Part shown: piece by piece, positions 53,141 to 62,427 of the stretch
Layout of the letters: every line of letters begins with the position of its first letter
Position numbering within the stretch: position 1 is the first letter of the stretch
Origin: Fulvivirga maritima
GTDB lineage: Bacteria; Bacteroidota; Bacteroidia; Cytophagales; Cyclobacteriaceae
Direction of reading: 5' to 3'
Assembly (NCBI RefSeq): GCF_021389955.1
Contig: NZ_CP089980.1
Location: forward strand, 1,797,501-1,861,500
DNA: 64,000 bases
Program-made: the position numbers and the translations under genes
Notes under the pieces: model-generated
Told to the model about the DNA's origin: nothing
The model's database searches: none
The model's input: the letters and a program-made list of their open reading frames with translations, nothing else

Positions 53141-53623
53141 TTACTTTCCTTTATACTCCTGATCAGTAACAGGGTCTTGCCACTCGGTAAGGCCTTTATC
53201 AATATTAGGAACCATAAATAGGTGTGTCATCTCATATTCTTCTGAAGCTCCATGCCAATGAAATACGTTCGGAGGGATACGGATTACATCGCCTTTTTTA
53301 ATCACTTCCCTTTCTCTGCCTTTAATTTGATGATAGCCAACGCCATCAGTAACCATTAAAATCTGTCCGCTGGGGTGGAGGTGCCAGTTTGTGCGGGCTC
53401 CAGCCTCAAACGTAACACTGCCAGATTTCATGGTGTAAATAGAATCTACTGGCACCAGAACATTCATATAAACATTACCCACAAATTTCTCTGAAGGAGC
53501 CAGTTCGCCTTTTTCAAAAATGACATCATTAGAATTGTGACTAGTAGAATCGTTTTGACAGCTAGTTGTTATTATAGTACAAATAGATAGGGATACAACT
53601 CCTATTATAGTTTTTATATTCAT
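53141..53623 (-). CDS. Cupin-domain lipoprotein
   Basis: A 160-residue protein with a lipoprotein signal (GVVSLSICTIITTSC, lipid-anchored Cys about residue 22) and a single cupin barrel: TNWHLHPSGQILMV (metal histidines, about 79-92), VIKKGDVIRIPPNVFHWHGA (about 108-127). It is like the stand-alone cupins near carboxymuconolactone-decarboxylase-type proteins. Probably periplasmic. Its reaction is unknown. It ends directly at the pirin stop codon (convergent, 0-bp gap). Confidence 0.85.
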   Translation of the reverse strand: MNIKTIIGVVSLSICTIITTSCQNDSTSHNSNDVIFEKGELAPSEKFVGNVYMNVLVPVDSIYTMKSGSVTFEAGARTNWHLHPSGQILMVTDGVGYHQIKGREREVIKKGDVIRIPPNVFHWHGASEEYEMTHLFMVPNIDKGLTEWQDPVTDQEYKGK

Positions 53624-53909
53624 AAAATCCTTGTTTAATGTTTCCTTATGAAACGGTGTGAGGGTGTAATAGTTTAGTGCTTATGGTGATGCCTGTAGAG
53701 GCAGCTATGTATATTTATTTCCTTTGTGGGCCAGATAAATCTGGTTTTATGGATTGGGAAAAATGACTGATGAAAATGATAATTAAAGAGATAAGGGAAA
53801 TTAATTGCTTTACAAATTGATATATAAAGTTATAATAATGAAAAATAAAATGATTTATATTGGATAAACTACGTGTAGTATCTATCTTGTTTTTAATCAA
53901 CCTATACTT

Positions 53910-54359
53910 ATGTCAGCCACTCCCGTATTTTCATTAATCTATAAGAGTAAAGCCACCCAAAACTTTAGCCCCGATCAGTTATTTGAATTATCTAATAAGG
54001 CCAATGCTAGAAATGAGGAATTAATGATATCAGGCTTTTTGCAATTTAAGAATGGAGATTTTTTGCAATATCTGGAAGGGGAGAAAACAGCTGTGATGAG
54101 TTTAATGAATGACATTACACAGGATAACCGCCACGAAGTACAGAGTATTATTTATTTACCAGAGCTAACAGAGAGATTCTTTGCCAACTGGCATATGCGA
54201 TATATCACACCTAATGAATTCAATTATCTTAGCCTGACAGACTTATTGCATGATCTTTTAATGCAAATAGATAAAATCGATCAGTCTCCTGAGGAGATTG
54301 AAAATCGAGCGTTAAGACTTATAAATAGAGTGGCTATTCATTATAATGACACTTCTTAG
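53910..54359 (+). CDS. BLUF-domain blue-light photoreceptor
   Basis: A 149-residue single-domain BLUF protein. The flavin-site residues fall at Tyr11 (FSLIYKS), Asn35 (ARNEELMISGFL) and Gln53 (FLQYLEGE), with Trp94 and Met96 in ANWHMRY. These match AppA Tyr21, Asn45, Gln63, Trp104 and Met106 with a constant offset of 10, so the photocycle residues are complete. It binds FAD and should respond to blue light by a hydrogen-bond switch. A short C-terminal helical cap follows. It has no fused output, so it must act on a partner. The next gene is a glycosyltransferase. Confidence 0.93.
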   Translation: MSATPVFSLIYKSKATQNFSPDQLFELSNKANARNEELMISGFLQFKNGDFLQYLEGEKTAVMSLMNDITQDNRHEVQSIIYLPELTERFFANWHMRYITPNEFNYLSLTDLLHDLLMQIDKIDQSPEEIENRALRLINRVAIHYNDTS

Positions 54360-54722
54360 TTTAATGCAAGCTTAACTGAAAAGTAAGTAAGAATTACTCA
54401 CCTCAATTTCTAATTATCTTCAATTTTTTCCTACCAGTTACAAATGTAGGTATCAACCGTCTTTTGCAGTATGTTGTACTTTCCTACAGTTTGATGGGGA
54501 ACGCCGCACTCTTTATTGTGTCAAATCGACAAAAACACGCTTAAAAGCACCATTGCGGCTATGGCTTGATGTTTGGCAATAGTCTGTACAAAGGATATCA
54601 CAACCTTTCTTACCCACTACTTCTGGTTATTAATTACCATGAGTTCATACCTGAATACCCAAGTAGTACAGGTAAGAAAACGCAGATAAATTAAAAAAAT
54701 TGTATTTAAATGGTCGAATAAA
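54360..54722. other. Non-coding gap before the glycosyltransferase gene
   Basis: A stretch of 363 bp with no credible ORF. It probably holds the glycosyltransferase promoter and possibly a regulatory leader. I saw no convincing terminator, riboswitch or repeat. Confidence 0.45.
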
Positions 54723-56180
54723 ATGAGCGTAAGAGATAGTATATATACGGCGAGTGGTACTAACACAGCCGAGGGACAAGAGAAGACAGAGAAGGAAAAA
54801 GCAAGCCTGAAAAAAGTTGTAACTACACCATCTGCCTATTTAATACTTATTGGTACCTTCCTGCTTTTGGCAGGTTCAGTTTACCTGGTGTATTTATTGG
54901 AACCGCACTTTGAAACCCTACATTTTGAAAGAATGAATACCTCATGGGGAATGGTGCTTACCGGATTAGGAATTACTCTACTGACGTTAAAAATCAGTTT
55001 CTTACTTTACATTTTAGTGCTCTATTTAAAATATAAACCCATTAAATCGGTTTCTGATGATTTATTGCCTACTACTACGGTAATAGTGCCCGCATATAAT
55101 GAAGGAGAGTTGGTTTGGCAAACCTTAAAGAGTTTGGCCAACAGTGATTTCCCTAAAGAGAAACTTCAGCTAATAGCTATAGATGACGGAAGTCAGGATG
55201 ATACCTGGGAATGGATGCAAAAGGCCAAAGCAGAGTTAGGTGATCGTGTAGCTATCTATCAGCAACCACAAAACAAAGGAAAGAGACATGCACTGTACAG
55301 AGGTTTCCACTTAGCTAAAGGAGAAGTGTTTGTTACTGTAGATAGTGATTCTGTAGTAAGAGAAGATACGCTAAGAAATATGGTGAGCCCATTTGTAGTA
55401 AATAAAGAATGTGGCGCTGTGGCTGGTAACGTAAGAGTGCTTAATAACAAAAAGGCGCTTATACCAAGAATGCTTAATGTGAGCTTCACTTTTAGCTTTG
55501 AGTTTGTAAGATCAGCACAGAGTAGATTAGGATCAGTGCTTTGTACACCGGGTGCCTTGGCCGCTTACCGCGGTAAAGCAGTAATGACTTGCCTTAACGA
55601 CTGGATCAATCAGAAATTTATGGGGCAACCTTCTGACATAGGTGAAGACAGAGCCATGACTAACATGATACTGAAGCAAGGTTTTAAAGTATTTTTCCAG
55701 AGAGATGCTTATGTGTATACTAACACTCCGGAGAGATATCAAAACCTTTATAAAATGTTTATCAGATGGGAGAGAAGTAACGTTCGTGAAAACATTATGA
55801 TGAGTAAATTCGCTTTCACTAACTTCCGTAAAGGACCAAAATTAGGAACACGTATATTATTACTTAATCAGTGGTTAAAGATCTTATTATCTTATCCTAT
55901 GGTTACATTAATGCTGTTATTTGTGTTTACTCACCCACTTTTATTCTTAAGCTCTACGTTAATGAGTATCGCGGTATTCTCAAGTATACAGGCCATATTT
56001 CATGCAACCAGACATAAAAATGTATTTGAATCTATGTGGGCATATCCCTACAGTATATTCTATACCTTCTCTCTTTTCTGGATTACTCCGTATGCCATAG
56101 CTACGGCCAGCAGAAGAGGTTGGTTAACCAGAAGCTTACCACAAAGTAAGCAGAAGATTTCAACTAGTGGATCGCTATAA
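54723..56180 (+). CDS. Processive family-2 glycosyltransferase (polysaccharide synthase)
   Basis: A 485-residue membrane enzyme. Two membrane helices at about residues 35-57 and 75-100 precede a GT2 catalytic domain: TTVIVPAYNEG, IDDGSQDDTW, TVDSDSVV (DxD), GEDRAMTN (catalytic base region) and FIRWERSN (the (Q/R)xxRW-like site of processive synthases). At least two C-terminal helices follow (about 385-450). It resembles hyaluronan/NodC/PgaC-type synthases, so it likely polymerises and extrudes a beta-linked polysaccharide. Its position after a BLUF photoreceptor hints at light-controlled exopolysaccharide (inference). Confidence 0.9.
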   Translation: MSVRDSIYTASGTNTAEGQEKTEKEKASLKKVVTTPSAYLILIGTFLLLAGSVYLVYLLEPHFETLHFERMNTSWGMVLTGLGITLLTLKISFLLYILVLYLKYKPIKSVSDDLLPTTTVIVPAYNEGELVWQTLKSLANSDFPKEKLQLIAIDDGSQDDTWEWMQKAKAELGDRVAIYQQPQNKGKRHALYRGFHLAKGEVFVTVDSDSVVREDTLRNMVSPFVVNKECGAVAGNVRVLNNKKALIPRMLNVSFTFSFEFVRSAQSRLGSVLCTPGALAAYRGKAVMTCLNDWINQKFMGQPSDIGEDRAMTNMILKQGFKVFFQRDAYVYTNTPERYQNLYKMFIRWERSNVRENIMMSKFAFTNFRKGPKLGTRILLLNQWLKILLSYPMVTLMLLFVFTHPLLFLSSTLMSIAVFSSIQAIFHATRHKNVFESMWAYPYSIFYTFSLFWITPYAIATASRRGWLTRSLPQSKQKISTSGSL

Positions 56181-56204
56181 ATTCTAAGAGTTTTTTAGCG
56201 CTAA

Positions 56205-56236
56205 AAGGCTGCCAAGCACGGGGCAGCCTTTTTTAT
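56205..56236 (+). terminator. Intrinsic terminator after the glycosyltransferase
   Basis: AAGGCTGCC (56205-56213) pairs with GGCAGCCTT (56222-56230) over an 8-nt loop, followed by a T-rich tract. Confidence 0.92.
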
Positions 56237-56259
56237 TTTGCCCCTCTCAAACACACACT

Positions 56260-56985
56260 CTATTTACTCAGCAGCTTTTTTAGTACTATATTCTGTATTA
56301 AATCATCTTTTCGCTGGCGCGAAATAGGAATCATACTCCCTTTAATAGTAAGCATATTACCTGTAATAGATTCAATTGCAGTTACATTAATAAGGTAAGA
56401 GCGGTGAACCCGGAAAAAATGGCTTACAGGCAAGCTCTCTTCAATCGAGTTCATGGTTTGATGAATAGTAAACACCTGATCTTTAAAATGAAGTTTGAGA
56501 TAATTTTGCATGGCCTCTACATACAAAATTTCAGACCAATGAATTTTAATAAAGCTATCTCCTTGTCTGATGTACCGCAGGTTATTGTCTATAGATTGAG
56601 GTGCTAAAGCATTGTTTTGTGATTGGAAAAGAGACCTGGCTTTTTCACAGGCTATTGTAAAACGATTATAAGCAATAGGCTTCATTAAGTAATCTACTAC
56701 ATGAAGATTAAAGGCTTCTAGTGCATATTCGGCGTAAGCGGTAGTAAATATGGTAAGTGGAGCATTGGGCAAAGACTGTAGCAGCTCTATGCCCGTTTGC
56801 TCAGGCATATTGATATCCAGAAACATGAGGTCAATGTTTTCTTGCTGCAAGGTATCATAGGCTGCCTGAGCAGAATCACAGCTTCGAGCCAGCTTGAGGT
56901 AGTCTGTTCTATTAATATAATTAACCATGCCCCTGGCGGCTATGGCCTCATCATCTACTACAAGGCATTTCATTACTTCACTCAT
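56260..56985 (-). CDS. LytTR-family response regulator
   Basis: A 241-residue regulator with a receiver domain (CLVVDDEAIAARGM; phospho-acceptor Asp in LMFLDINMPEQTG, about residue 57) and a LytTR DNA-binding domain (about 140-240; ILYVEAMQNYLKLHF, FFRVHRSYLINV). Its start overlaps the end of the kinase gene by 4 bases, so the two are translated together. The target genes are unknown; the divergent outer-membrane protein gene is a candidate. Confidence 0.95.
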   Translation of the reverse strand: MSEVMKCLVVDDEAIAARGMVNYINRTDYLKLARSCDSAQAAYDTLQQENIDLMFLDINMPEQTGIELLQSLPNAPLTIFTTAYAEYALEAFNLHVVDYLMKPIAYNRFTIACEKARSLFQSQNNALAPQSIDNNLRYIRQGDSFIKIHWSEILYVEAMQNYLKLHFKDQVFTIHQTMNSIEESLPVSHFFRVHRSYLINVTAIESITGNMLTIKGSMIPISRQRKDDLIQNIVLKKLLSK

Positions 56986-58013
56986 TTTGTTAATTTAATA
57001 GTTAGATATACCTGAAAATCCATGTCAGACTTTTTAATAGTTAAAATATGCCGTTGAGGAAACAAAATGTTAAGCCTGGCTTTAATATTTTTTAAACCAA
57101 GTCCCTGGCTTTGTGAGCTTTTTTGCGGAGTTGGATTAATGGAGTTTTTAATCCAAAAATCAATTTTTTCTGCTGAGCTGCGTAAATGTAATCGAATATC
57201 ACCAGGGTTAGCAGTTTCCTTATTTACGTATTTAAAGGCATTTTCAATAAAAATAATAAAAAGGAGTGCCGGGATTTGCTGAGTTGGGTTTTCAATGTTC
57301 CAGTCTGCAGAAACATGCACTTTTTCTTCCCACCTAAGCTGCTCTACGTTAATAAAGCTTTTCAGAAAATCTACTTCCTCTTGTACCAGCACAGTTTCTT
57401 CATTGCCTTTATATAGCTGATACCTTAATATGTCAGAATACTGTATAAGTAGGTCTGAAGCATGGTCTACGTTTTCCTGCATAAGCACATGAATGTGATT
57501 CAATACATTAAACATAAAATGTGGTGTTACCTGATGCTTTAAACTTTGTAACTGATATTCATGCAGGCTTTTTTGTGATTTGATGTACTCTATTAAAAAC
57601 CGCAACCCGCAGATACATAAGTTAATAAATATACCTGCCGAAAGCACACTATAAGTGGCGAACCACGGCTCAGAAACTATCTCAAAATACTCTGATTGAG
57701 GAAAGTATTGACGGGCTTCAAGAAAACTAAAAAGAAGGAGATAGAGTATGAAAATACCAGCTACAATTATTGATAGCAATACAAAAAAGAAGGCAAATTT
57801 TAGTAGCCGTTTTTCATTTAATGCCTGCATAAGTAGGCTGCCACTGAGCCAGGTAGAGACAGGGTATATGCTTATAGTGATGCATAGAGAAAAGAGTAAT
57901 GTCTCTATAAAGGAATTGGTTTGAGGGTATACTTGGATGATAAATACCACTAAAAGTAATATCCAATAACCGGATATAATGAGATGGCTGTTTTTAGTCA
58001 AATCTCTATTCAT
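56982..58013 (-). CDS. LytS-type sensor histidine kinase
   Basis: A 343-residue kinase with four hydrophobic segments (about residues 12-30, 35-58, 70-95 and 115-140) and a His_kinase domain (LKHQVTPHFMFNVLNHIHVL, the phospho-acceptor region at about 165), then a short HATPase (FIENAFKYVN, GLGLKNIKARL). No extracytoplasmic sensor domain is apparent. It forms an operon with the LytTR regulator. Confidence 0.93.
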   Translation of the reverse strand: MNRDLTKNSHLIISGYWILLLVVFIIQVYPQTNSFIETLLFSLCITISIYPVSTWLSGSLLMQALNEKRLLKFAFFFVLLSIIVAGIFILYLLLFSFLEARQYFPQSEYFEIVSEPWFATYSVLSAGIFINLCICGLRFLIEYIKSQKSLHEYQLQSLKHQVTPHFMFNVLNHIHVLMQENVDHASDLLIQYSDILRYQLYKGNEETVLVQEEVDFLKSFINVEQLRWEEKVHVSADWNIENPTQQIPALLFIIFIENAFKYVNKETANPGDIRLHLRSSAEKIDFWIKNSINPTPQKSSQSQGLGLKNIKARLNILFPQRHILTIKKSDMDFQVYLTIKLTK

Positions 58014-58144
58014 ATTGCAAAACTACAGTATAAAATTTCATTCGGTAAGCAGTTGGTCAAAGGCAGGCTGCAACTGGTCAAAAAGATTCTTATAAACCAA
58101 AATGGTTCATGCAGCTTTGAAGTCATCATTAAATTATACACCAG

Positions 58145-59053
58145 ATGAATTTCATTAAAACAGCATTATTTGTAGCTCTATTTGCTTCAGCAGGCACGAG
58201 TTGGGCGCAGGTGAACATTAAGACAGAGTATTTCAGCAAATCACATTACCGCTACAGTGATGATGATGACGGGCACAGAGTAGGAGACAGCGAAGGGAGC
58301 GCTATGGTTTATCAGTTGGCTGCTAAAATTCCACTTTCTATAAAAGTGGAGGAGGATAAGAAAAATATTTGGGGCTTAACCTTTAATACGGCTTATGCGG
58401 CATTGAATAATCATCATTTCAATCAGCCATTAGTAATTGATGAGATTACTAACATGGGTGTTGGTGTTTTTAATTTAAGAGACCTGAATGATAAATGGAC
58501 ACTTATCAGTATGTTGGGAGTGGGTGTTTATGCCACATCACCCAATCTGGATGACCTAAGAGGAAATCAAATTTTGCTTAATACTGCTGCCTTATTCATC
58601 AGACATATTAATCCTAACCTGGATTTAGGGGTAGGAGCTGCTATTAATAATTCATTTGGTTATCCCATGTTATTTCCTGCACTCTACTTAAAATGGACCA
58701 AAGAAGGTAAATATACAATTGATGTATCCATGCTGGAAGGCGTGGATATTTCCGTCGCTTATGAAGCAAGCCCTAAGCTCAAGCTTAGCTACGTGGTGGC
58801 GGTAGATGGGCAGCTGGCCATGGTTAATGAATTTGACGATGAGCAGATGTTTACGCATCAGTATATAGTTACAGGTTTTAAGCCAGAGCTGAAATTAGGA
58901 AATCATTTATCTATGCCATTGGTTCTGGGTATTAGTGCTATGAGAACAGCTCAGCTTAACGAAAGAAAACTCAAAAGCCTATGGGTGGATGCTACCTATT
59001 ACTTTGGCTTATCTGCTTATGGCTCTTTGGGATTAACCTATAATTTCGAATAA
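58145..59053 (+). CDS. Outer-membrane beta-barrel-like protein (DUF6268-like)
   Basis: A 302-residue protein with a signal peptide (ALFVALFASAGTSWAQ). It has many amphipathic strands and ends in an aromatic residue-rich strand (LGLTYNFE), as in outer-membrane barrels. It resembles DUF6268-type proteins of Bacteroidota. It is divergent from the LytS/LytTR operon by 131 bp and may be its target (inference). It ends at a strong terminator. Confidence 0.75.
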   Translation: MNFIKTALFVALFASAGTSWAQVNIKTEYFSKSHYRYSDDDDGHRVGDSEGSAMVYQLAAKIPLSIKVEEDKKNIWGLTFNTAYAALNNHHFNQPLVIDEITNMGVGVFNLRDLNDKWTLISMLGVGVYATSPNLDDLRGNQILLNTAALFIRHINPNLDLGVGAAINNSFGYPMLFPALYLKWTKEGKYTIDVSMLEGVDISVAYEASPKLKLSYVVAVDGQLAMVNEFDDEQMFTHQYIVTGFKPELKLGNHLSMPLVLGISAMRTAQLNERKLKSLWVDATYYFGLSAYGSLGLTYNFE

Positions 59054-59083
59054 CAATTAACCTCTAATCTCCAATAACAACAA

Positions 59084-59117
59084 AGCCGTCTGGGGAACTA
59101 ATCCAGACGGCTATTTT
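59084..59117 (+). terminator. Intrinsic terminator
   Basis: AGCCGTCTGG (59084-59093) pairs perfectly with CCAGACGGCT (59103-59112), followed by ATTTTC. Confidence 0.85.
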
Positions 59118-59271
59118 CATTAATATAACTAGTGGAATCTCTTTTATGTCTTTGTAACAAAACATGTGCCCTTTTTTCATAGGGTTAAAAGGGATTTATG
59201 TAAAATCTACTTTAGTTAACATAAATAAGTTACAATAGTTTAAGATCGCTACTATTTTTATGTTTTGACAC

Positions 59272-60519
59272 TTAGAATACAAAGGTAAACTCAAAGCTTA
59301 TTGAATAAGCATCTAAGTCACCACCTCCGTCAGGGTTATCTCCAGTACGGGTATAATCAGCAAACCTGACATCCACACTTTTGAAGCTCGTAATTCTACC
59401 AGTTTTCTTAGAGAATGGGCCTTTAAATCTTGCTAATCCATATAATGGAGAATATTTAAGTCCAAGCCCCAAAGAAGTACTGCTTAGCGCTGACAAGTCA
59501 TAGTCTGATGAGTAGAATTCTTCACTTCTTTCATGAACTCCATAAGGAGCAAAATACTTTGAAGCCGTTTGAGTATGGTATCTGAAAAAGGGATAAACCG
59601 TGAAGAATTGAGCTACTTTTACGGGTACCTCCAAGTTCATAGTATGAGCATCAATATCAAAATCATCATGGTAATACCGGTAGTAACCTCTTAGAATGAT
59701 CAAGTCACTGAGGTAATAGTTAACTCTAAGGCCAACAGGAAACTTAGATCTTGAATCAGGAAGTGTTTCTACTGCTCTGTCTTTTAGTTGTGGATTATTA
59801 ATTCCATCATTAAAATAAACCCTATGAAACGGAGTAGAGAGCAAGCCGCTCTGGTAGACATACTCTAATGAAAGTGACGCTTGTAGCCGCTTACTGATTA
59901 CCTGTGCTAACGTGGCAGAGAAGTTAAATGATTTTCTCTGGTCTGTATCTACCAGCTTTTCTCCTGTTCTTAGTTCAATTGGGTATAAAAGCTTCCAGGT
60001 ATCAAAATAAGCTAAGCCTGATAGGTTAATCTCAGTATTCTGATTATTAAACTCTTTTGCCCATCCTAAGCCAGCAGAAATAGAGGTGTAATCATATTCT
60101 TGTGAAAAACCTGCTTTTACGCTGTAAGTAGATTGCTTAGCATTGGTTTTAGAATAGGTGGCATTTACATAATAACGCGTATCAGAGCTAGAGGCTGATG
60201 ACACATTATTATCTATGTTATCCGTAGAAGCTGACGAATAATTATCAAATCCAAAGTAGGTAGAAAGCGTTCTGCTTGTATCAATAGGAATATTGATAAT
60301 TACTGCGGGAGCCACGTTCGTTAGTTCTTCAGTACCTCTACCTCCTGTTACAGCGGCATTATCACCATCTTGCTCATAGTAGTTAAATAGAAAGTTTATT
60401 TCTGTTTCGTTAAGCGCTTTAGCTTCATTATTACCAATATCAGAAGATTCTTGCGCATATAGCCCTGTTGATAACAAAAGGGCTATTGCTAATAGTTTAT
60501 ATGTTAGTTGCATCCGCAT
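59272..60519 (-). CDS. DUF3570 outer-membrane protein
   Basis: A 415-residue protein with a signal peptide (LLAIALLLSTGLYAQ) and many beta strands ending FEFTFVF, an outer-membrane barrel-type C-terminus. The N-terminal ETEINFLFNYYEQDGDNAAV and VRFADYTRTGD segments match DUF3570. It is the last gene of an operon with thioredoxin, ApbE and DUF4266 lipoprotein, and its start overlaps the DUF4266 stop by 10-16 bases. A link to extracytoplasmic flavin or electron transfer is inferred from these neighbours. Confidence 0.88.
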   Translation of the reverse strand: MRMQLTYKLLAIALLLSTGLYAQESSDIGNNEAKALNETEINFLFNYYEQDGDNAAVTGGRGTEELTNVAPAVIINIPIDTSRTLSTYFGFDNYSSASTDNIDNNVSSASSSDTRYYVNATYSKTNAKQSTYSVKAGFSQEYDYTSISAGLGWAKEFNNQNTEINLSGLAYFDTWKLLYPIELRTGEKLVDTDQRKSFNFSATLAQVISKRLQASLSLEYVYQSGLLSTPFHRVYFNDGINNPQLKDRAVETLPDSRSKFPVGLRVNYYLSDLIILRGYYRYYHDDFDIDAHTMNLEVPVKVAQFFTVYPFFRYHTQTASKYFAPYGVHERSEEFYSSDYDLSALSSTSLGLGLKYSPLYGLARFKGPFSKKTGRITSFKSVDVRFADYTRTGDNPDGGGDLDAYSISFEFTFVF

Positions 60520-60731
60520 CCGCCACCAGTTTTACCACCATTAGCACCAGAAGCTCCTTCTCTGTAAGCTTCAAAATTAGTTTCGAAAACCTCCACTTTT
60601 CTGGAGTTAAGCTCCATGTTCTCATCATTAAGATATACCTTTTGATAAGCAGCCACGGATACACAGCTTTGCAATAATCCTCCTGCCACAAGAAGCAGGG
60701 CGTACCAAAATATTATTTTAATTTGCTTCAT
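60504..60731 (-). CDS. DUF4266 lipoprotein
   Basis: A 75-residue lipoprotein (start at 60731; signal IIFWYALLLVAGGLLQSC). The C-terminus is glycine-rich and ends GGGCGCN, characteristic of DUF4266. EGASGA (just before this tail) recalls the flavinylation consensus Dxx(S/T)(G/A)(A/T) used by ApbE, with Glu for Asp. Both neighbours overlap it. It may be the flavin-bearing or metal-binding partner of the DUF3570 protein, which is inference. Confidence 0.88.
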   Translation of the reverse strand: MKQIKIIFWYALLLVAGGLLQSCVSVAAYQKVYLNDENMELNSRKVEVFETNFEAYREGASGANGGKTGGGCGCN

Positions 60732-61761
60732 GACCAATATTCACTTGTGTAGCATCTGCTGAAGGAGCTACACCGTTTTTATAATAATTTAATTTCAAGT
60801 TTTTCGAATAGCTAAGCTCATCCTTATCATCTACTAAAAAGCATTCTATTCCTTTTAACTGATTGATAAGGGCAAGTCCTTTTTCTTTTCCTAATACAAA
60901 AACAGAAGTGGCCAAGGCATCAGAAAGCTCGGCGTCAGGACAAATAATAGTGACACTCTTAAGACCTTGCACCGGGTAGCCCGTACGCGGATCTATAATA
61001 TGACTATAGCGCTTGCCCTCTACTTCTATAAATTTTTCATAATTGCCAGAAGTGACTACTGCCATTTCACCTACAGCCAGCCAGGCCATAACACTTCTTT
61101 TATTTTTAGGATCTGCTATGCCAATGCTCCATTCGCTGCCATCTGCTTCCTTGCCCCAGGTAAGCAGATCGCCGCTGGCATTTACTATGCCGCTGGATAT
61201 GCCCATGGCTTTCATAATTTCTCTGCCTCGGTTAGCCGCGTAACCTTTACCTATAGCACCAAACCCGATTTTCATACCGGGCTCTTTCAGAAATACTGAA
61301 TGATCATCAGTATTTAGAATAATGTTTTTGTAATCAATTTTGGCTACTGATGCGGCAACTTCCTCCGCTGAAGGAAGTCCTTTCATAGAGCCATCAAACT
61401 TCCAAATTTTGTCTACAGAAGCATATGAGATATCAAAAGCACCATCGGTTAGGTTAGAGATTTTTTTTGCTCTGCCTATTAAGTTAAAGAGTTCTTCATC
61501 TACAACCACGGGCTTGATACCGGCATTTCTGTTAATTTCGGCTGTCTGTGAGTTTTCATCCCAGGAGGAGATTATCTTTTCTATCCTGGTTATTTCTTCA
61601 ATACAGGCATCAATACTTTTCCAGGCCAGGGCTTCATCACTAGAAACGGCGGTAATTTCAAAACGAGAACCCATGAGCTTAAGCACTTTTTTATGGGCCT
61701 GATTCTGTGCATTAGCCGAAAATACTGCACTAATAATGAGCAATAATATAAGCCTTGTCAC
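60718..61761 (-). CDS. apbE: FAD:protein FMN transferase (ApbE-like)
   Basis: A 347-residue secreted or lipid-linked protein with a signal peptide (LILLLIISAVFSANAQ). ApbE motifs are present: LMGSRFEITA, TDGAFDISYA, IGFGAIGKGYAANRG, NASGDLLTWG and YSHIIDPRTGYPVQG (the metal/FAD region). ApbE splits FAD and attaches FMN to Ser/Thr of target proteins outside the cytoplasm. It overlaps the DUF4266 gene by 14 bases and the thioredoxin gene by 1 base (TAATG). Confidence 0.95.
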   Translation of the reverse strand: MTRLILLLIISAVFSANAQNQAHKKVLKLMGSRFEITAVSSDEALAWKSIDACIEEITRIEKIISSWDENSQTAEINRNAGIKPVVVDEELFNLIGRAKKISNLTDGAFDISYASVDKIWKFDGSMKGLPSAEEVAASVAKIDYKNIILNTDDHSVFLKEPGMKIGFGAIGKGYAANRGREIMKAMGISSGIVNASGDLLTWGKEADGSEWSIGIADPKNKRSVMAWLAVGEMAVVTSGNYEKFIEVEGKRYSHIIDPRTGYPVQGLKSVTIICPDAELSDALATSVFVLGKEKGLALINQLKGIECFLVDDKDELSYSKNLKLNYYKNGVAPSADATQVNIGHEAN

Positions 61762-62225
61762 TATTTGTCTGTTGCTTTTTCTAGAAAACTGATAAAGTTA
61801 TCACTGCCACCTGCCTGGTAGCCTGTTTGAGTAATGACATGCTCATCGGCATCTATAAGTACTACCAGAGGAAATGAACCTGCCTTATTGTATTTTTCAG
61901 CCAGAGCTTCATTGGCTTTTATCTGTTCTTTATCAGGCTGATTTTTTCTGAGGCGAGGGAAATCCGCTAGCATTAAAACCAGGTTTTCCTTTGCGTAATC
62001 TTTGAATTTTGGGTCTTCAAATACTTCCTTAGTAAGCTTGATGCATGGCTTGCACCAGTCAGAACCTGCAAAGCTTATAAGTACCTGCTTATGCTCTGCT
62101 TTGGCTTCGGTAAGCGCTTCGTTATAGTTTGTATACCATTTTACATCTTCCTGAGCTTGAGCCCATCCTGTATGTGCCCATAAGCCAAGAAGAAAAACAA
62201 GAGAGAAATTTTTTAGCGTTTTCAT
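61761..62225 (-). CDS. Secreted thioredoxin-family protein
   Basis: A 154-residue protein with a signal peptide (FSLVFLLGLWAHTGWAQ) and a thioredoxin-fold domain: SFAGSDWCKPCIKL (CxxC) and FPLVVLID (cis-Pro region). It is the first gene of the ApbE operon. It may keep cysteines of the DUF4266 protein (GGGCGCN) or another partner reduced. Confidence 0.93.
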   Translation of the reverse strand: MKTLKNFSLVFLLGLWAHTGWAQAQEDVKWYTNYNEALTEAKAEHKQVLISFAGSDWCKPCIKLTKEVFEDPKFKDYAKENLVLMLADFPRLRKNQPDKEQIKANEALAEKYNKAGSFPLVVLIDADEHVITQTGYQAGGSDNFISFLEKATDK

Positions 62226-62382
62226 ATTTTAATTCTTATAAAACACAGCACGTAATTACTAGAAATTTGGTTGGTAGATTACCAAAATAAATCAGGAATT
62301 ATTGAAGTAGACTTATAATTAAGATCGTAAAAAAAAGAGTGCTTTACAATGAAAATATTATAATTGAGGAAGGAAAAGGGCA

Positions 62383-62420
62383 TAAAAAATCCCTGGAAAC
62401 ATAATATAGTTCCAGGGATT
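62383..62420 (-). terminator. Intrinsic terminator of the M20 dipeptidase gene
   Basis: AATCCCTGGAA (62388-62398) pairs with TTCCAGGGATT (62410-62420). Read on the minus strand the stem is followed by a T run. It lies 8 bp past the stop codon. Confidence 0.88.
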
Positions 62421-62427
62421 GAATAAG

